IMG/VR virus record: IMGVR_UViG_3300010151_000030
Coordinates: 1 to 42,191 of that record
From: a virus
DNA: 42,191 nt
Strand: one strand, 5' to 3'
Position numbers and translations under genes: made by a program. The notes under the pieces were generated by a model. It was not told where the DNA came from and made no database searches. It saw nothing but the letters and a program-made list of their open reading frames with translations. Of the stretch, positions 29,034-35,874 are shown piece by piece (within the stretch, counting starts at the first letter, position 1; each line of letters begins with the position of its first letter).

Positions 29034-29165
29034 ATGCAACACCATAACTACAGTTTATTCGAAATTGAAAATATGGTTCCGTGGGAAAGAGATATTTATG
29101 TGGCTTTATTGAGGGAATACATAGAAGAGGAAAATAAAAAGATATTAGAAAAGAGTATGGGATAA
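29034..29165 (+). CDS. Small tail assembly chaperone segment (43 aa from ATG; 62 aa in frameshift product)
   Basis: From the ATG at 29034 the reading is MQHHNYSLFEIENMVPWERD, then IYVALLREYIEEENKKILEKSMG. The pattern (Q-H-H-x-Y-S-L...E-x-M-x-P-W-E-R-D-I-Y-V...L-L...E-E-E) matches small proteins that follow gp26 in T4-like marine phages. No Shine-Dalgarno precedes this ATG, while the same frame continues upstream without a stop to the gp26 heptamer, and the extra residues (DYFQLNFQL) fit the family. Expression as a gp26 fusion by frameshift is therefore more likely than independent initiation. The stop abuts the next ATG at 29166. Confidence 0.7.
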   Translation: MQHHNYSLFEIENMVPWERDIYVALLREYIEEENKKILEKSMG

Positions 29166-30404
29166 ATGAAAATATTAAAAAACACATACGATAAACAACA
29201 AGAAGAAAACAAAGAATTTTCTGGTGTGTTATCTTCGTTATTAAAAGAAAAAAAACCTTCCAGACAGACCACCAAGCGTCATAATAAGGGTGATATTCAG
29301 TCCTTTTTAAAAAATTATTCTCCCGATAAATTTTCTCCTTCTAATGTTAAGTCCGAAGAATATAGCATCCCAGAATTAGAAAAAGAAAAGACACAGCAAG
29401 ACGACAATCAAATAAAATTAAATCGGAAGGCCCACAAACCTCAACTAGTAGAAATGGATGAAAAACTCTCTAGGATTTTAACTTTAATTTCTCCAGAAAA
29501 TAATTATTACTCATCCGCCAATAATACACAAAATAATAGCCCGACAACAAATAATCTTATCGAAAATTATTATCTTTCAGATTCTCCTAAAAGTTTAACA
29601 AAATCTGATCATTTGGACACCAAAGAAAGAAGAATTATTGAAAAGAACAATGTTTCTAATTCTCTGGTGGAGAAGAATGTTGAAAAGAACAATGTTTCTA
29701 ATTCTCTGGTGGAGAAGAATGTTGGCATTCTACAAAAAGCAAATCCTGCATCCCTTGTTAACACAAAATTAATAAGAAACAGCATCACAAATCATGCGAA
29801 CGATTCTACATTACAGTTAAATTTTCACCATCGAGAAAACAATCTATATGAAGAGAATGTTTTCAATAATTCAAAAAATCAAAACGTCAAATTTGTCCCA
29901 CGAATTGACAAAAATGATATTACTAAAATCCACAAAGACATTAACATTGCTAAAGTATTAAACAATACAGAAAATTCTTATGAGTATTTACCGGCCCTGA
30001 AGGATGGTGGTGTAGTAACAGAAGCAACTAAAGTAGTTGTGGGAGAAGGGGGACCAGAAGCCATAGTTCCTCTTGATCAAATGAATAAAATAATGAATCA
30101 AAAATTTCAAACCGTCCAAAATCACAATAAAACCATTACCACATCAGCCAATGAAAGTATGACCAAAAATATTTTTCTGAAAATGAATGAAGAATTGGTC
30201 AGAGAAAATGTAGAAAAACAAAGAAGCGGAGGTCTAAATGTTTCCTCTGGTTCACCAAACTTTAGTATGGGCGGAGGAGGAGGAGGAGGAGGTCAGCAAG
30301 GAGGATCACCTTCCGGAGGAGGAGGAAGGCAATCTATAGACGCATTAACTTTGAGTCTTCTTCGAAAGACATCACTCCCCCCATGGAGAAGTTCATTTGG
30401 ATAA
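29166..30404 (+). CDS. Probable short tape measure / tail core protein
   Basis: 412 aa. Near residues 275-310 is LKDGGVVTEATKVVVGEGG followed by PEAIVPL, the C-terminal signature of many tape measure proteins. It also lies directly after the chaperone pair, the standard tape-measure position. The rest is Asn/Ser/Lys-rich and low complexity, not the long coiled coil usually seen. Residues about 159-186 are a perfect 14-aa duplication (EKNNVSNSLVEKNV twice). A poly-Gly run sits near residues 368-376. If it is the ruler, about 1.5 angstrom per residue gives a tail near 60 nm, shorter than T4 (gp29, 590 aa). It could instead be a different tail-core protein. Confidence 0.6.
   Translation: MKILKNTYDKQQEENKEFSGVLSSLLKEKKPSRQTTKRHNKGDIQSFLKNYSPDKFSPSNVKSEEYSIPELEKEKTQQDDNQIKLNRKAHKPQLVEMDEKLSRILTLISPENNYYSSANNTQNNSPTTNNLIENYYLSDSPKSLTKSDHLDTKERRIIEKNNVSNSLVEKNVEKNNVSNSLVEKNVGILQKANPASLVNTKLIRNSITNHANDSTLQLNFHHRENNLYEENVFNNSKNQNVKFVPRIDKNDITKIHKDINIAKVLNNTENSYEYLPALKDGGVVTEATKVVVGEGGPEAIVPLDQMNKIMNQKFQTVQNHNKTITTSANESMTKNIFLKMNEELVRENVEKQRSGGLNVSSGSPNFSMGGGGGGGGQQGGSPSGGGGRQSIDALTLSLLRKTSLPPWRSSFG
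29640..29723 (+). repeat. 42-bp perfect tandem repeat inside the tape-measure-like gene
   Basis: Two identical 42-bp units (29640-29681 and 29682-29723) encode EKNNVSNSLVEKNV twice in frame. There is no sequence divergence between the copies, so the duplication is recent or kept by recombination. It is exactly two units of a 14-residue period. Confidence 0.9.
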
Positions 30405-30405
30405 T

Positions 30406-30437
30406 AAAAAAAGGGACTCTTTCGAGTCCCTTTTTTT
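30406..30437. terminator. Bidirectional rho-independent terminator
   Basis: Seven A, then GGGACTC, a TTTC loop, GAGTCCC, then seven T: a perfect 14-bp stem counting the A/T arms. It starts 2 bp after the stop of the rightward tape-measure-like gene and lies 17 bp from the end of leftward gp32. The A- and T-tracts make it work on both strands, insulating two converging units. Confidence 0.92.
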
Positions 30438-30453
30438 GTGATGATATTAAAAC

Positions 30454-31317
30454 TCACTCATTAGCCAACTTTTCAAAGTAAGACAACGCATCCATACCAT
30501 CACCGGATCCAGTCTCTGAAGATTCGGTATCTGAATTGTCGGAACTCTCTACGGTCTTCGACTCATATTCAGTAGTACGAATATCGTCACCCAACACACG
30601 ACCCAACTTCGTTTTGAGTTCATCATACGACTTATATGACGAAGAATCAACAAACGGAAGTAGCGGGTACTGCTTCTTCCAAATGGCTTCAAGAGCACCA
30701 TCATCACCATCCAAAAGAGCCGATGGTTCTGAGAATTCGCTCTTGTCATAATTGACGAACCCGGCAACCTTGCGAACCTTCATCTTGAAGTTTGCGCCTT
30801 GCCAGAAGTCAAACGGATTGATTGGATCTTCGTCCTCAAATTCAGGTTGCATCGCTTCCTGAATCTTATCAAATATCTTCTTACCGTACTTCAAAAGGAA
30901 AATCTTTCCTTCGTTTTCTGGGTTTGCTGGGTCACTCACGACGAAAATATTCGACACATAATGCAAACGACGCTTTCGGTTCCGAGCAATGTCCTTGTCA
31001 GACTCGGTTCCACTGTTCCAAAGTTCGCTGTTAGATTCGCAAACAGGACACTTTCCACCAAGACTGGTTGGACAATTCTCAATAAACCATCCACCCTTTC
31101 CTTGGAAACCATGAGAATAATACTTTGCCCATGGAATGTCCTCGTTTTCTACGCTAGGAAGGAAACGAATAACAGCATATCCATTTCCTACTTTGTCTAA
31201 TTCGGGTCGCCAAAACCGCTCATCCTTAAAGGACTCCTTGGAATTAGTTTCCTCTAACTTTTTGCTTAATTCATCAATACTGTTGAGAGAACGCTTCTTA
31301 AAATCTGAAAAACTCAT
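30454..31317 (-). CDS. 32: gp32-like single-stranded DNA-binding protein
   Basis: 287 aa, against 301 aa for T4 gp32. It coats replication and recombination intermediates and organises the replisome. The N-terminal basic segment (FKKRSLNSIDELSKKLEE) corresponds to the cooperativity B-domain. The zinc site is complete: H69, C82, C90 and C93 (SHGFQGKGGWFIENC, GGKCPVC). The core has YAVIRFLPS and YGKKIFDKI, and the C-terminus is acidic and Ser-rich, ending MDALSYFEKLANE, the usual partner-binding tail. AGGAG lies 7 nt before the ATG. The leader contains two hairpins that could form a gp32-type translational operator. It follows gp33 on the same strand. Confidence 0.93.
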   Translation of the reverse strand: MSFSDFKKRSLNSIDELSKKLEETNSKESFKDERFWRPELDKVGNGYAVIRFLPSVENEDIPWAKYYSHGFQGKGGWFIENCPTSLGGKCPVCESNSELWNSGTESDKDIARNRKRRLHYVSNIFVVSDPANPENEGKIFLLKYGKKIFDKIQEAMQPEFEDEDPINPFDFWQGANFKMKVRKVAGFVNYDKSEFSEPSALLDGDDGALEAIWKKQYPLLPFVDSSSYKSYDELKTKLGRVLGDDIRTTEYESKTVESSDNSDTESSETGSGDGMDALSYFEKLANE

Positions 31318-31329
31318 GTTTTTTCTCCT

Positions 31330-31377
31330 AGTTGGTGGGAACTACCCATATTAAAATTTCAGCAGGAACTCCCTGCT
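31330..31377 (-). promoter_or_regulatory. Candidate translational operator in the gp32 leader
   Basis: On the minus strand the leader has hairpin AGCAGG-GAGTT-CCTGCT (31377-31361), an A/T-rich spacer, hairpin TGGG-TAGTT-CCCA (31348-31336), then AACT overlapping the TAGGAG ribosome site (31333-31325). Both loops contain AGTT, complementary to that AACT, so a pseudoknot covering the ribosome site is possible. T4 gp32 represses its own mRNA through an upstream pseudoknot about 40-67 nt before the AUG; the first hairpin here lies 44-60 nt before it. Confidence 0.5.
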
Positions 31378-31418
31378 ACTTGTTTGTTATTATATTATAT
31401 TATCCACACAAATCAACC

Positions 31419-31646
31419 TCAAAATGGAAGTTTTGTGGTATTTGACGACATTAAGTTGATTTCTTTTGCTTCCTTTTCGATTTTCTCGATTATAGGCTTT
31501 GTTAGGTGTTTTGCAGCAACTTTTATATCAATTTCATATTGCTCTGCTAAATCAATCACAGATTCAATATATTCTAAATTATTTTTTAAAACATTATCTA
31601 TAACCCGTTTAGAAAATTCATTTTTAAAAGAACTGTCAAAAATCAT
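31419..31646 (-). CDS. 33: gp33-like late transcription co-activator
   Basis: 75 aa from the ATG at 31646, which has GGAG 8 nt upstream; a longer reading from 31709 lacks a ribosome site. The sequence has the gp33 pattern of T4-like phages: FSKRVIDNVLKNNLEYIESV, an IDLAEQYEIDIKVAAKHL helix, KPIIEKIEKEAKEINLM and the C-terminal NTTKLPF. gp33 bridges RNA polymerase and the sliding clamp to activate TATAAATA late promoters, several of which are in this window. T4-like phages often keep gp33 near gp32, as here. A plausible promoter lies at 31672-31700. Confidence 0.75.
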   Translation of the reverse strand: MIFDSSFKNEFSKRVIDNVLKNNLEYIESVIDLAEQYEIDIKVAAKHLTKPIIEKIEKEAKEINLMSSNTTKLPF

Positions 31647-31671
31647 TCTATATCTCCATTGCCTTATATAT

Positions 31672-31700
31672 ATTATGATACATAATACAGTATTTATCAA
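31672..31700 (-). promoter_or_regulatory. Sigma70-like promoter upstream of gp33-gp32
   Basis: TTGATA (31700-31695), a 17-bp spacer and CATAAT (31677-31672) on the minus strand, each hexamer one base from consensus. The start would be near 31665, leaving about 19 nt of leader with GGAG before gp33. It lies in the 84-bp divergent gap shared with the plus-strand structural gene at 31731. Confidence 0.5.
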
Positions 31701-31730
31701 TTTTTTCAAGCATGAAATTGGAGAAAATTA

Positions 31731-33038
31731 ATGGCTGACACTGATCCCAACATAATCATTGACGTTAGCGGCAATACCGCAGAAATGGCTACTGATTACA
31801 ATACATCTGGTTCTGGTCTAACGGGTGTTCACATTCCTCTCTCTAAAGTAGTTTGGGGAGATAGTTTAAACACCTATAGAGCAACTCAAACAGAACCCCT
31901 TCCTATTGCCATTTACGGTGCTTCGGGACCAGTTGAAGTTGATGGTTACATCAACGGAACTGGTGGATTTTATGTCCTTAATTATAATTTGGGCAGCACA
32001 TTAGATTTTCAATATATTGCAGTGGCTGGATCCACCAATGGGGTAACTCCTGTTGGTATTTCTGGGTGGATTCAGGGAATTAGTGGGGGCCGACCAGTAG
32101 AAGTTACTGGAGGAATTTCAATAAGTCAAGTTGTTAATATTCAGGGATATACAGGACCAACTGCTGGCGGAGATAGTAGCGAAGATCTTGGGATTCCTGT
32201 TGTAGTTACTGGTGGTCGAAGATTATCAAATCTTGAAGACTCTGTCGAAGTTACAGGATCAGTTAATATTAGTGGTGGACGATATTTATCAGCCGGAACC
32301 GATTCCATTAAATCATATGGTTGGGACGGAGACAAATATGTCTATAGTAAATTATTCACAGGCGACGGAACAACCGTAGGTTCTTCCGGAGATGCAATCA
32401 ACGTGAACGTCGTAGGAGCAGGAATTTCTGCTGATGTAACAATTTCTAGCACGATTGGTGTGACTAATGGCTCTGAATCTCCACTAAAGATTCAAGGGTT
32501 TACTGCGGGTTCAGGATATAATCCAGTTATTATTCGTGGGGAAAACTCTGGAGCAGTTGAGATTACTGCAACATCAGCACTGAACACTTCCGTGTCAAAT
32601 GAAGTGAGCATCGACGACACTGATATTCTCACAGCACTAGAAAGTTCCAGTAAACCTATCGTCAGCAATCTTGCTGATATTAAAACAGCAGCGGAAAACA
32701 TTACCGGCATTAGAAATGATTTAATTTCTGGAAAAGTTCGGACTAAAATCACAGAAATTGAACAACCTGGTAATGTGTATGCCGGTAAGAAATCAATCGA
32801 TAGTATGGCACAAGCAATTTCAACGTCTACAAAACTTAAGAGTGGTGTTCACATTAAAGCCCATCCGGACAATAGTTCATATATTATGGTCGGAAGTAGC
32901 AAACTCATTAGTAATCCGGATAATGGATATCTTCTTGAGTCCGGAGAATCGATTTTCATCGAATGTAGCAACCTAAATAAGATTTATGCCAAGTCGGATG
33001 ATCCCACAACGCAAACAATTTGCTTCATAGGATCATGA
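31731..33038 (+). CDS. Virion structural protein, beta-rich (fibre or head/tail decoration type)
   Basis: 435 aa, no Cys enrichment apart from the C-terminus. It contains repeated short beta units rich in Gly, Val and Thr (VEVTGG, VVVTGGRRL, VEVTGSVNISGGRYL). The last 90 residues have SGVHIKAHPDNSSYIMVGSS, then GYLLESGESIFIECSNLNKI, a C-terminal beta-sandwich module common in phage structural proteins. GGAG precedes the ATG. It forms a two-gene rightward unit with the 359-aa gene 7 bp downstream. Virion role is inferred; position could be tail fibre, neck or capsid. Confidence 0.68.
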   Translation: MADTDPNIIIDVSGNTAEMATDYNTSGSGLTGVHIPLSKVVWGDSLNTYRATQTEPLPIAIYGASGPVEVDGYINGTGGFYVLNYNLGSTLDFQYIAVAGSTNGVTPVGISGWIQGISGGRPVEVTGGISISQVVNIQGYTGPTAGGDSSEDLGIPVVVTGGRRLSNLEDSVEVTGSVNISGGRYLSAGTDSIKSYGWDGDKYVYSKLFTGDGTTVGSSGDAINVNVVGAGISADVTISSTIGVTNGSESPLKIQGFTAGSGYNPVIIRGENSGAVEITATSALNTSVSNEVSIDDTDILTALESSSKPIVSNLADIKTAAENITGIRNDLISGKVRTKITEIEQPGNVYAGKKSIDSMAQAISTSTKLKSGVHIKAHPDNSSYIMVGSSKLISNPDNGYLLESGESIFIECSNLNKIYAKSDDPTTQTICFIGS

Positions 33039-33045
33039 GAATTTT

Positions 33046-34125
33046 ATGGGACGGTCTAATAAAAGTTATAGAAGATTAAAGAATAAAAAAGAAAAAGGAG
33101 GTTCATCCGAACAATATGAATTGGTTGGTTCGGATCTCTTTTTGAAATCTTCTATACAATTTATGGACTCGGTTGATGATTTTGAAACACAAAAGGTAAT
33201 CATTAAAACGACTCCCACAATATCAGTTTTAGATAATGGAAATAAAGTTTTAATTGATTATAGCCATTCAAAAAACAACACAGATATCCGAAACATTGAA
33301 CAAATGTTTAGTGGGTTAAATGTAAATGATGAGTTTGATATTGATGATTCGTTTTGGCAAATCGACGAGTCTGATTCTTTACAGGCAAATTTCAATGGAA
33401 CGTATTATTTCGATTCATTAGAAAACAATAAAATGATTGTTGCTCGACCAAAGACCACCATTACGATTCCCGATGGAATTTCAAGATTCTCTCCAAGAAG
33501 ATTTGAGGAAATTCCACAAATTCAGGTGACCTCCGGAAATTCAACAAAAACAATTTCTATCGTCAGAAATATATTAGGATTTCAAAGTGAAAAATCTTTC
33601 AAGAACTTATCAATAGGCATAAACGTGAAGGATTTTTATGAAATTGAATTTGCTGGATCATCTTCAAACAGCGGTAAATTGAAGATTCATGAATATCGAT
33701 TAGGACCGGACGGTTCTGAAGAACTTGTTTTGTCGGAACAAATTCAAGAAGAAATTCAAACTTCTGATGGATATTACTTAATTCAACTTTACATTAAAAT
33801 GAAGAATAAAGAAAAAATTCAACAGGCACCCGGCATACAGTTTACTGGTTGTTGTGAAAATTCTTTATTTTATCCGGACCCATTTCAAACCACCGAAAAT
33901 TTTTGTATCAATTCTGATGGACTATGGCATTCGGAAAAACGATGTAGCGAGGTAGGAAAAGAAAGCGAAGTAATAACAGAAAGTTCAATTGAAAACAGAT
34001 TTTTAGAAATGCAAAGCCAACTGAACCAACTGTCTACATCAATCAATGAAATTTTCACAAGAAGCAATTCGCTCCTGCCTGATTCGAACTTCAACAGAAG
34101 ATCAATCAGAAGAAATCAGTCTTGA
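33046..34125 (+). CDS. Structural protein with one cysteine module of the fibre type
   Basis: 359 aa. The N-terminus is basic (MGRSNKSYRRLKNKKEKGG), the centre is beta-rich (about 40-255), and the C-terminus is a short helical segment (NRFLEMQSQLNQLSTSINEI). Residues about 270-302 hold TGCCENSLF...TTENFC...SDGLWHSEKRC, one copy of the GxCC...C...G-x-W...C module that is repeated in the collagen-like fibres 26 kb away. This suggests the module is shared among virion proteins, and it supports a surface location. It overlaps the next, opposite gene by 10 bp. Confidence 0.62.
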   Translation: MGRSNKSYRRLKNKKEKGGSSEQYELVGSDLFLKSSIQFMDSVDDFETQKVIIKTTPTISVLDNGNKVLIDYSHSKNNTDIRNIEQMFSGLNVNDEFDIDDSFWQIDESDSLQANFNGTYYFDSLENNKMIVARPKTTITIPDGISRFSPRRFEEIPQIQVTSGNSTKTISIVRNILGFQSEKSFKNLSIGINVKDFYEIEFAGSSSNSGKLKIHEYRLGPDGSEELVLSEQIQEEIQTSDGYYLIQLYIKMKNKEKIQQAPGIQFTGCCENSLFYPDPFQTTENFCINSDGLWHSEKRCSEVGKESEVITESSIENRFLEMQSQLNQLSTSINEIFTRSNSLLPDSNFNRRSIRRNQS

Positions 34126-34313
34126 ATGAATGATTTATTTTGAAAATCATTGTCATCAATGAGAAGATTGGTGACTTTATTTTCTTCAACCCACTCTGAT
34201 AAACCATCATTGTATTGTATTTTGATCTTATCTTCTTGAAGATCAACATCAACTACATTTGCCATCTTTAAGTTTTTTGAATTGACTACCTTATCTCCGA
34301 TTGTGTGGTCCAT
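34116..34313 (-). CDS. Small hypothetical protein, SH3/Tudor-like composition
   Basis: 65 aa from the ATG at 34313, chosen because TAGGAG lies 7-8 nt upstream. A longer reading from 34337 would put that ribosome site inside the gene. The sequence HTIGDKVVNSKNLKMANVVD followed by KIKIQYNDGLSEWVEENKV resembles small SH3- or Tudor-like barrels common among phage proteins. Function unknown. Its 3' end overlaps the convergent structural gene by 10 bp. Confidence 0.6.
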   Translation of the reverse strand: MDHTIGDKVVNSKNLKMANVVDVDLQEDKIKIQYNDGLSEWVEENKVTNLLIDDNDFQNKSFIQD

Positions 34314-34344
34314 ATATAAACTCCTATAGTTATCCATTTAATAT

Positions 34345-34725
34345 TTATGGATTTGGTTTAATTTCTTCTTTTACTTTATTCCAGTACTTTTTTGTGCTTC
34401 CTTTGAGGTATCCATTAGGCCCACCGTTCCATATTCGTGCTTTGTCTTGGGCCGTTGGTGTGCGTCCCAGACGCTCCTCCGTCGCGTATCGCAGCATATA
34501 ACGTCGAAAAATCTCAAGAGAGTAGTCTAGACCTTCGCAATCGGAATAAACCTCTCCCTCAACCATAACGTCACTCCATGCGCACTCCCATATTTGCAGT
34601 GGCCCTGCGGCATTTCCATTATCACCTGTTGGACAATCATATTCACATTGATTAGTTTCCACTTGCCAAATAGCAGATTCTAATGGGCTTATGGAAACCG
34701 AAATTGATAAAATTAATGAAAGCAT
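34345..34725 (-). CDS. Secreted i-type (destabilase)-like lysozyme
   Basis: 126 aa. A hydrophobic N-terminus (MLSLILSISVSISPLESA) looks like a signal or signal-anchor sequence. The catalytic region AIWQVETNQC (E23), TGDNGNAAGPLQI (D35, GPLQI 41-45), RIWNGGPNG (98-105) and KKYWNKVKEEI (113-122) follows the pattern of i-type lysozymes and destabilase (V-E-S...D-x-G...GPxQI...HNGGPxG...YWxKV), best known from invertebrates. It would cut peptidoglycan at lysis, reaching the periplasm by its own signal. The start lies 2 bp from the 3' end of tRNA-Glu, so its ribosome site would be inside the tRNA. Family match is by motif only. Confidence 0.68.
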   Translation of the reverse strand: MLSLILSISVSISPLESAIWQVETNQCEYDCPTGDNGNAAGPLQIWECAWSDVMVEGEVYSDCEGLDYSLEIFRRYMLRYATEERLGRTPTAQDKARIWNGGPNGYLKGSTKKYWNKVKEEIKPNP

Positions 34726-34727
34726 AA

Positions 34728-34799
34728 TGGCCCCAAGGAGAATCGAACTCCTGTTTTGAGGATGAAAACCTCATGTCCTAGCCGCTAGACGATGGGGTC
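34728..34799 (-). tRNA. tRNA-Glu (anticodon TTC)
   Basis: 72 nt with cloverleaf features: acceptor GACCCCA/TGGGGCC (one A-C mismatch at position 2), anticodon loop TTTTCAT between TGAGG and CCTCA, and T-arm AGGAG-TTCGATT-CTCCT. CCA is not encoded. It reads GAA. It sits between the 45-aa gene and the lysozyme gene on the same strand. Confidence 0.92.
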
Positions 34800-34810
34800 T
34801 ACTGAAAGGA

Positions 34811-34948
34811 CTAACGAATTCGTTTGCCGTTTCCCTTACGGGATGTCCGTGCGGGAGTATTTCCCTTTTTTCTTTTAGAAATTCGGGGACTGCCTACCTT
34901 GGAAATACGATGTACATGGGTCGAATGTTGTGCTGTTTGCTTTGCCAC
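34811..34948 (-). CDS. Small very basic protein, GTG start
   Basis: 45 aa, begins GTG. GGGGAG lies 7 nt upstream, an excellent ribosome site that overlaps the end of the preceding gene, and the start is 3 nt after that gene's stop. The product (VAKQTAQHSTHVHRISKVGS, then SKRKKGNTPARTSRKGNGKR) has many Lys and Arg residues and no acidic residues, so it probably binds nucleic acid. No family recognised. Without the GTG start this gene is easily missed. Confidence 0.65.
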   Translation of the reverse strand: MAKQTAQHSTHVHRISKVGSPRISKRKKGNTPARTSRKGNGKRIR

Positions 34949-34951
34949 TTA

Positions 34952-35275
34952 TCAACTCCCCACGATCTTAAGGTTGGGGGATGTAATGTCGTTTCCTGGC
35001 GTGATGATCTTACTGGTTGCTCTTTTGTATTCGGCCTTCAGTTCTTTTGCAGCGTCAACCTCAAAAGCAACAAAAGAAGCCTTCACATAAACCTCATCAT
35101 CTTTCATGGCAGAATACGGCATCCACGACATCAGACCAATTTGACCATCGCCCGTTGGGATAATCAGAAGAGGCTTCTTAAGAATATGACATTCGTTTGG
35201 GCTTGTGGATTCAGGGGGGGTCCAGTCACATAGAACCTCTTCGCCAGAGTTAAGTCGAACAATTTTAATATTCAT
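34952..35275 (-). CDS. LSm/Hfq-like small phage protein (tentative)
   Basis: 107 aa. The sequence MNIKIVRLNSGEEVLCDW, then KKPLLIIPTGDGQIGLMSWM and PYSAMKDDEVYV is a conserved small protein of T4-like cyanophages and other marine phages. The pattern of a short N-terminal strand with SGEE and a later WMPYS resembles LSm-type barrels, so RNA binding is possible but unproven. AAAGGAAAA precedes the ATG. It is coupled to the small basic GTG gene 3 nt downstream, which may form a functional pair. Confidence 0.6.
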   Translation of the reverse strand: MNIKIVRLNSGEEVLCDWTPPESTSPNECHILKKPLLIIPTGDGQIGLMSWMPYSAMKDDEVYVKASFVAFEVDAAKELKAEYKRATSKIITPGNDITSPNLKIVGS

Positions 35276-35287
35276 TGTGTTTTCCTT

Positions 35288-35473
35288 TCAATCACAACTA
35301 GTTTCAGAACCGGGCAAATTAGATACCCATTCGTCGGCCATTCGTACATCTTCTAACATTTGATCACACGCACATTTATCTACTGGTGTGCAATTACAGT
35401 CTTCTGTGAAGTACATAAGTTTTGCTTTTAGGCCACGAATGACCTGTTCAGAAGGGATTAAATTATCTGACAT
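35288..35473 (-). CDS. Small hypothetical protein with CxC...CxC motif
   Basis: 61 aa, with a strong AAGGAG site before the ATG. It contains TEDCNCTPVDKCACDQML: two CxC pairs eight residues apart, which could bind a metal ion or iron-sulfur cluster. The rest is helical and acidic. It lies between a terminator and the LSm-like gene. No family recognised. Confidence 0.55.
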   Translation of the reverse strand: MSDNLIPSEQVIRGLKAKLMYFTEDCNCTPVDKCACDQMLEDVRMADEWVSNLPGSETSCD

Positions 35474-35513
35474 GGGTTTCTCCTTTTCATAGACAGATTA
35501 ATTTGAGACAAAA

Positions 35514-35543
35514 GAATCCCCACCACGCAAATGATGAGGATTC
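35514..35543 (-). terminator. Rho-independent terminator after the HTH gene
   Basis: On the minus strand, GAATCCTCATCA pairs with TGGTGGGGATTC around a 6-nt loop (12 bp, two G-U pairs), followed by TTTTGT. It lies 22 bp after the stop of the 83-aa HTH gene and closes the transcript from the two upstream sigma70 promoters. Confidence 0.65.
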
Positions 35544-35565
35544 GGAGGGAGAGAAACCAAAATGA

Positions 35566-35817
35566 TCAGACAATACCAGCGTCAATAGCAAACTGATTGC
35601 TACCTTCACCAAGAAAATCCATACCATAACGGCTGGTGCTTGTCTTGCTCGGTTCCCTATAGACCTCCCAGTTACCATAACGCTCAACCTGCTCCTTAAT
35701 ATCAGAGATGGTTGCACGGAAGTTCTGGACCCCGAACCGCGACCGTGCCTGTGGGGCAGTGAGGGTTCGTCCAGTTGCCAGATACTCCATAATACGCTGC
35801 TTCTTCGATTTGTTCAT
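35566..35817 (-). CDS. Small helix-turn-helix (winged-helix-like) DNA-binding protein
   Basis: 83 aa. Residues 1-55 (KSKKQRIMEYLATGRTLTAP, QARSRFGVQNFRATISDIKE) read as a winged helix: a helix, the TAPQARSRFGV turn and a recognition helix, then a charged strand (EVYRE). Similar small proteins are common in marine myoviruses. AGGAG precedes the ATG. It lies downstream of two sigma70 promoters and a structured leader and is closed by a terminator, so it is expressed early as a single-gene unit. It is probably a transcriptional regulator. Confidence 0.72.
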   Translation of the reverse strand: MNKSKKQRIMEYLATGRTLTAPQARSRFGVQNFRATISDIKEQVERYGNWEVYREPSKTSTSRYGMDFLGEGSNQFAIDAGIV

Positions 35818-35874
35818 AATGAACTCCTATGATCATTGGTGCTTTTCATGTTTGATCAAATCGTTAGAGGCACC

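Noticed and set aside
29640-29723. CRISPR-like repeat
   Set aside because: Two head-to-tail coding repeats without spacers; no CRISPR array or cas gene was seen anywhere in the window.
31647-31709. Hydrophobic N-terminal extension of gp33
   Set aside because: No ribosome site; it covers the promoter region, and gp33 homologues are short.
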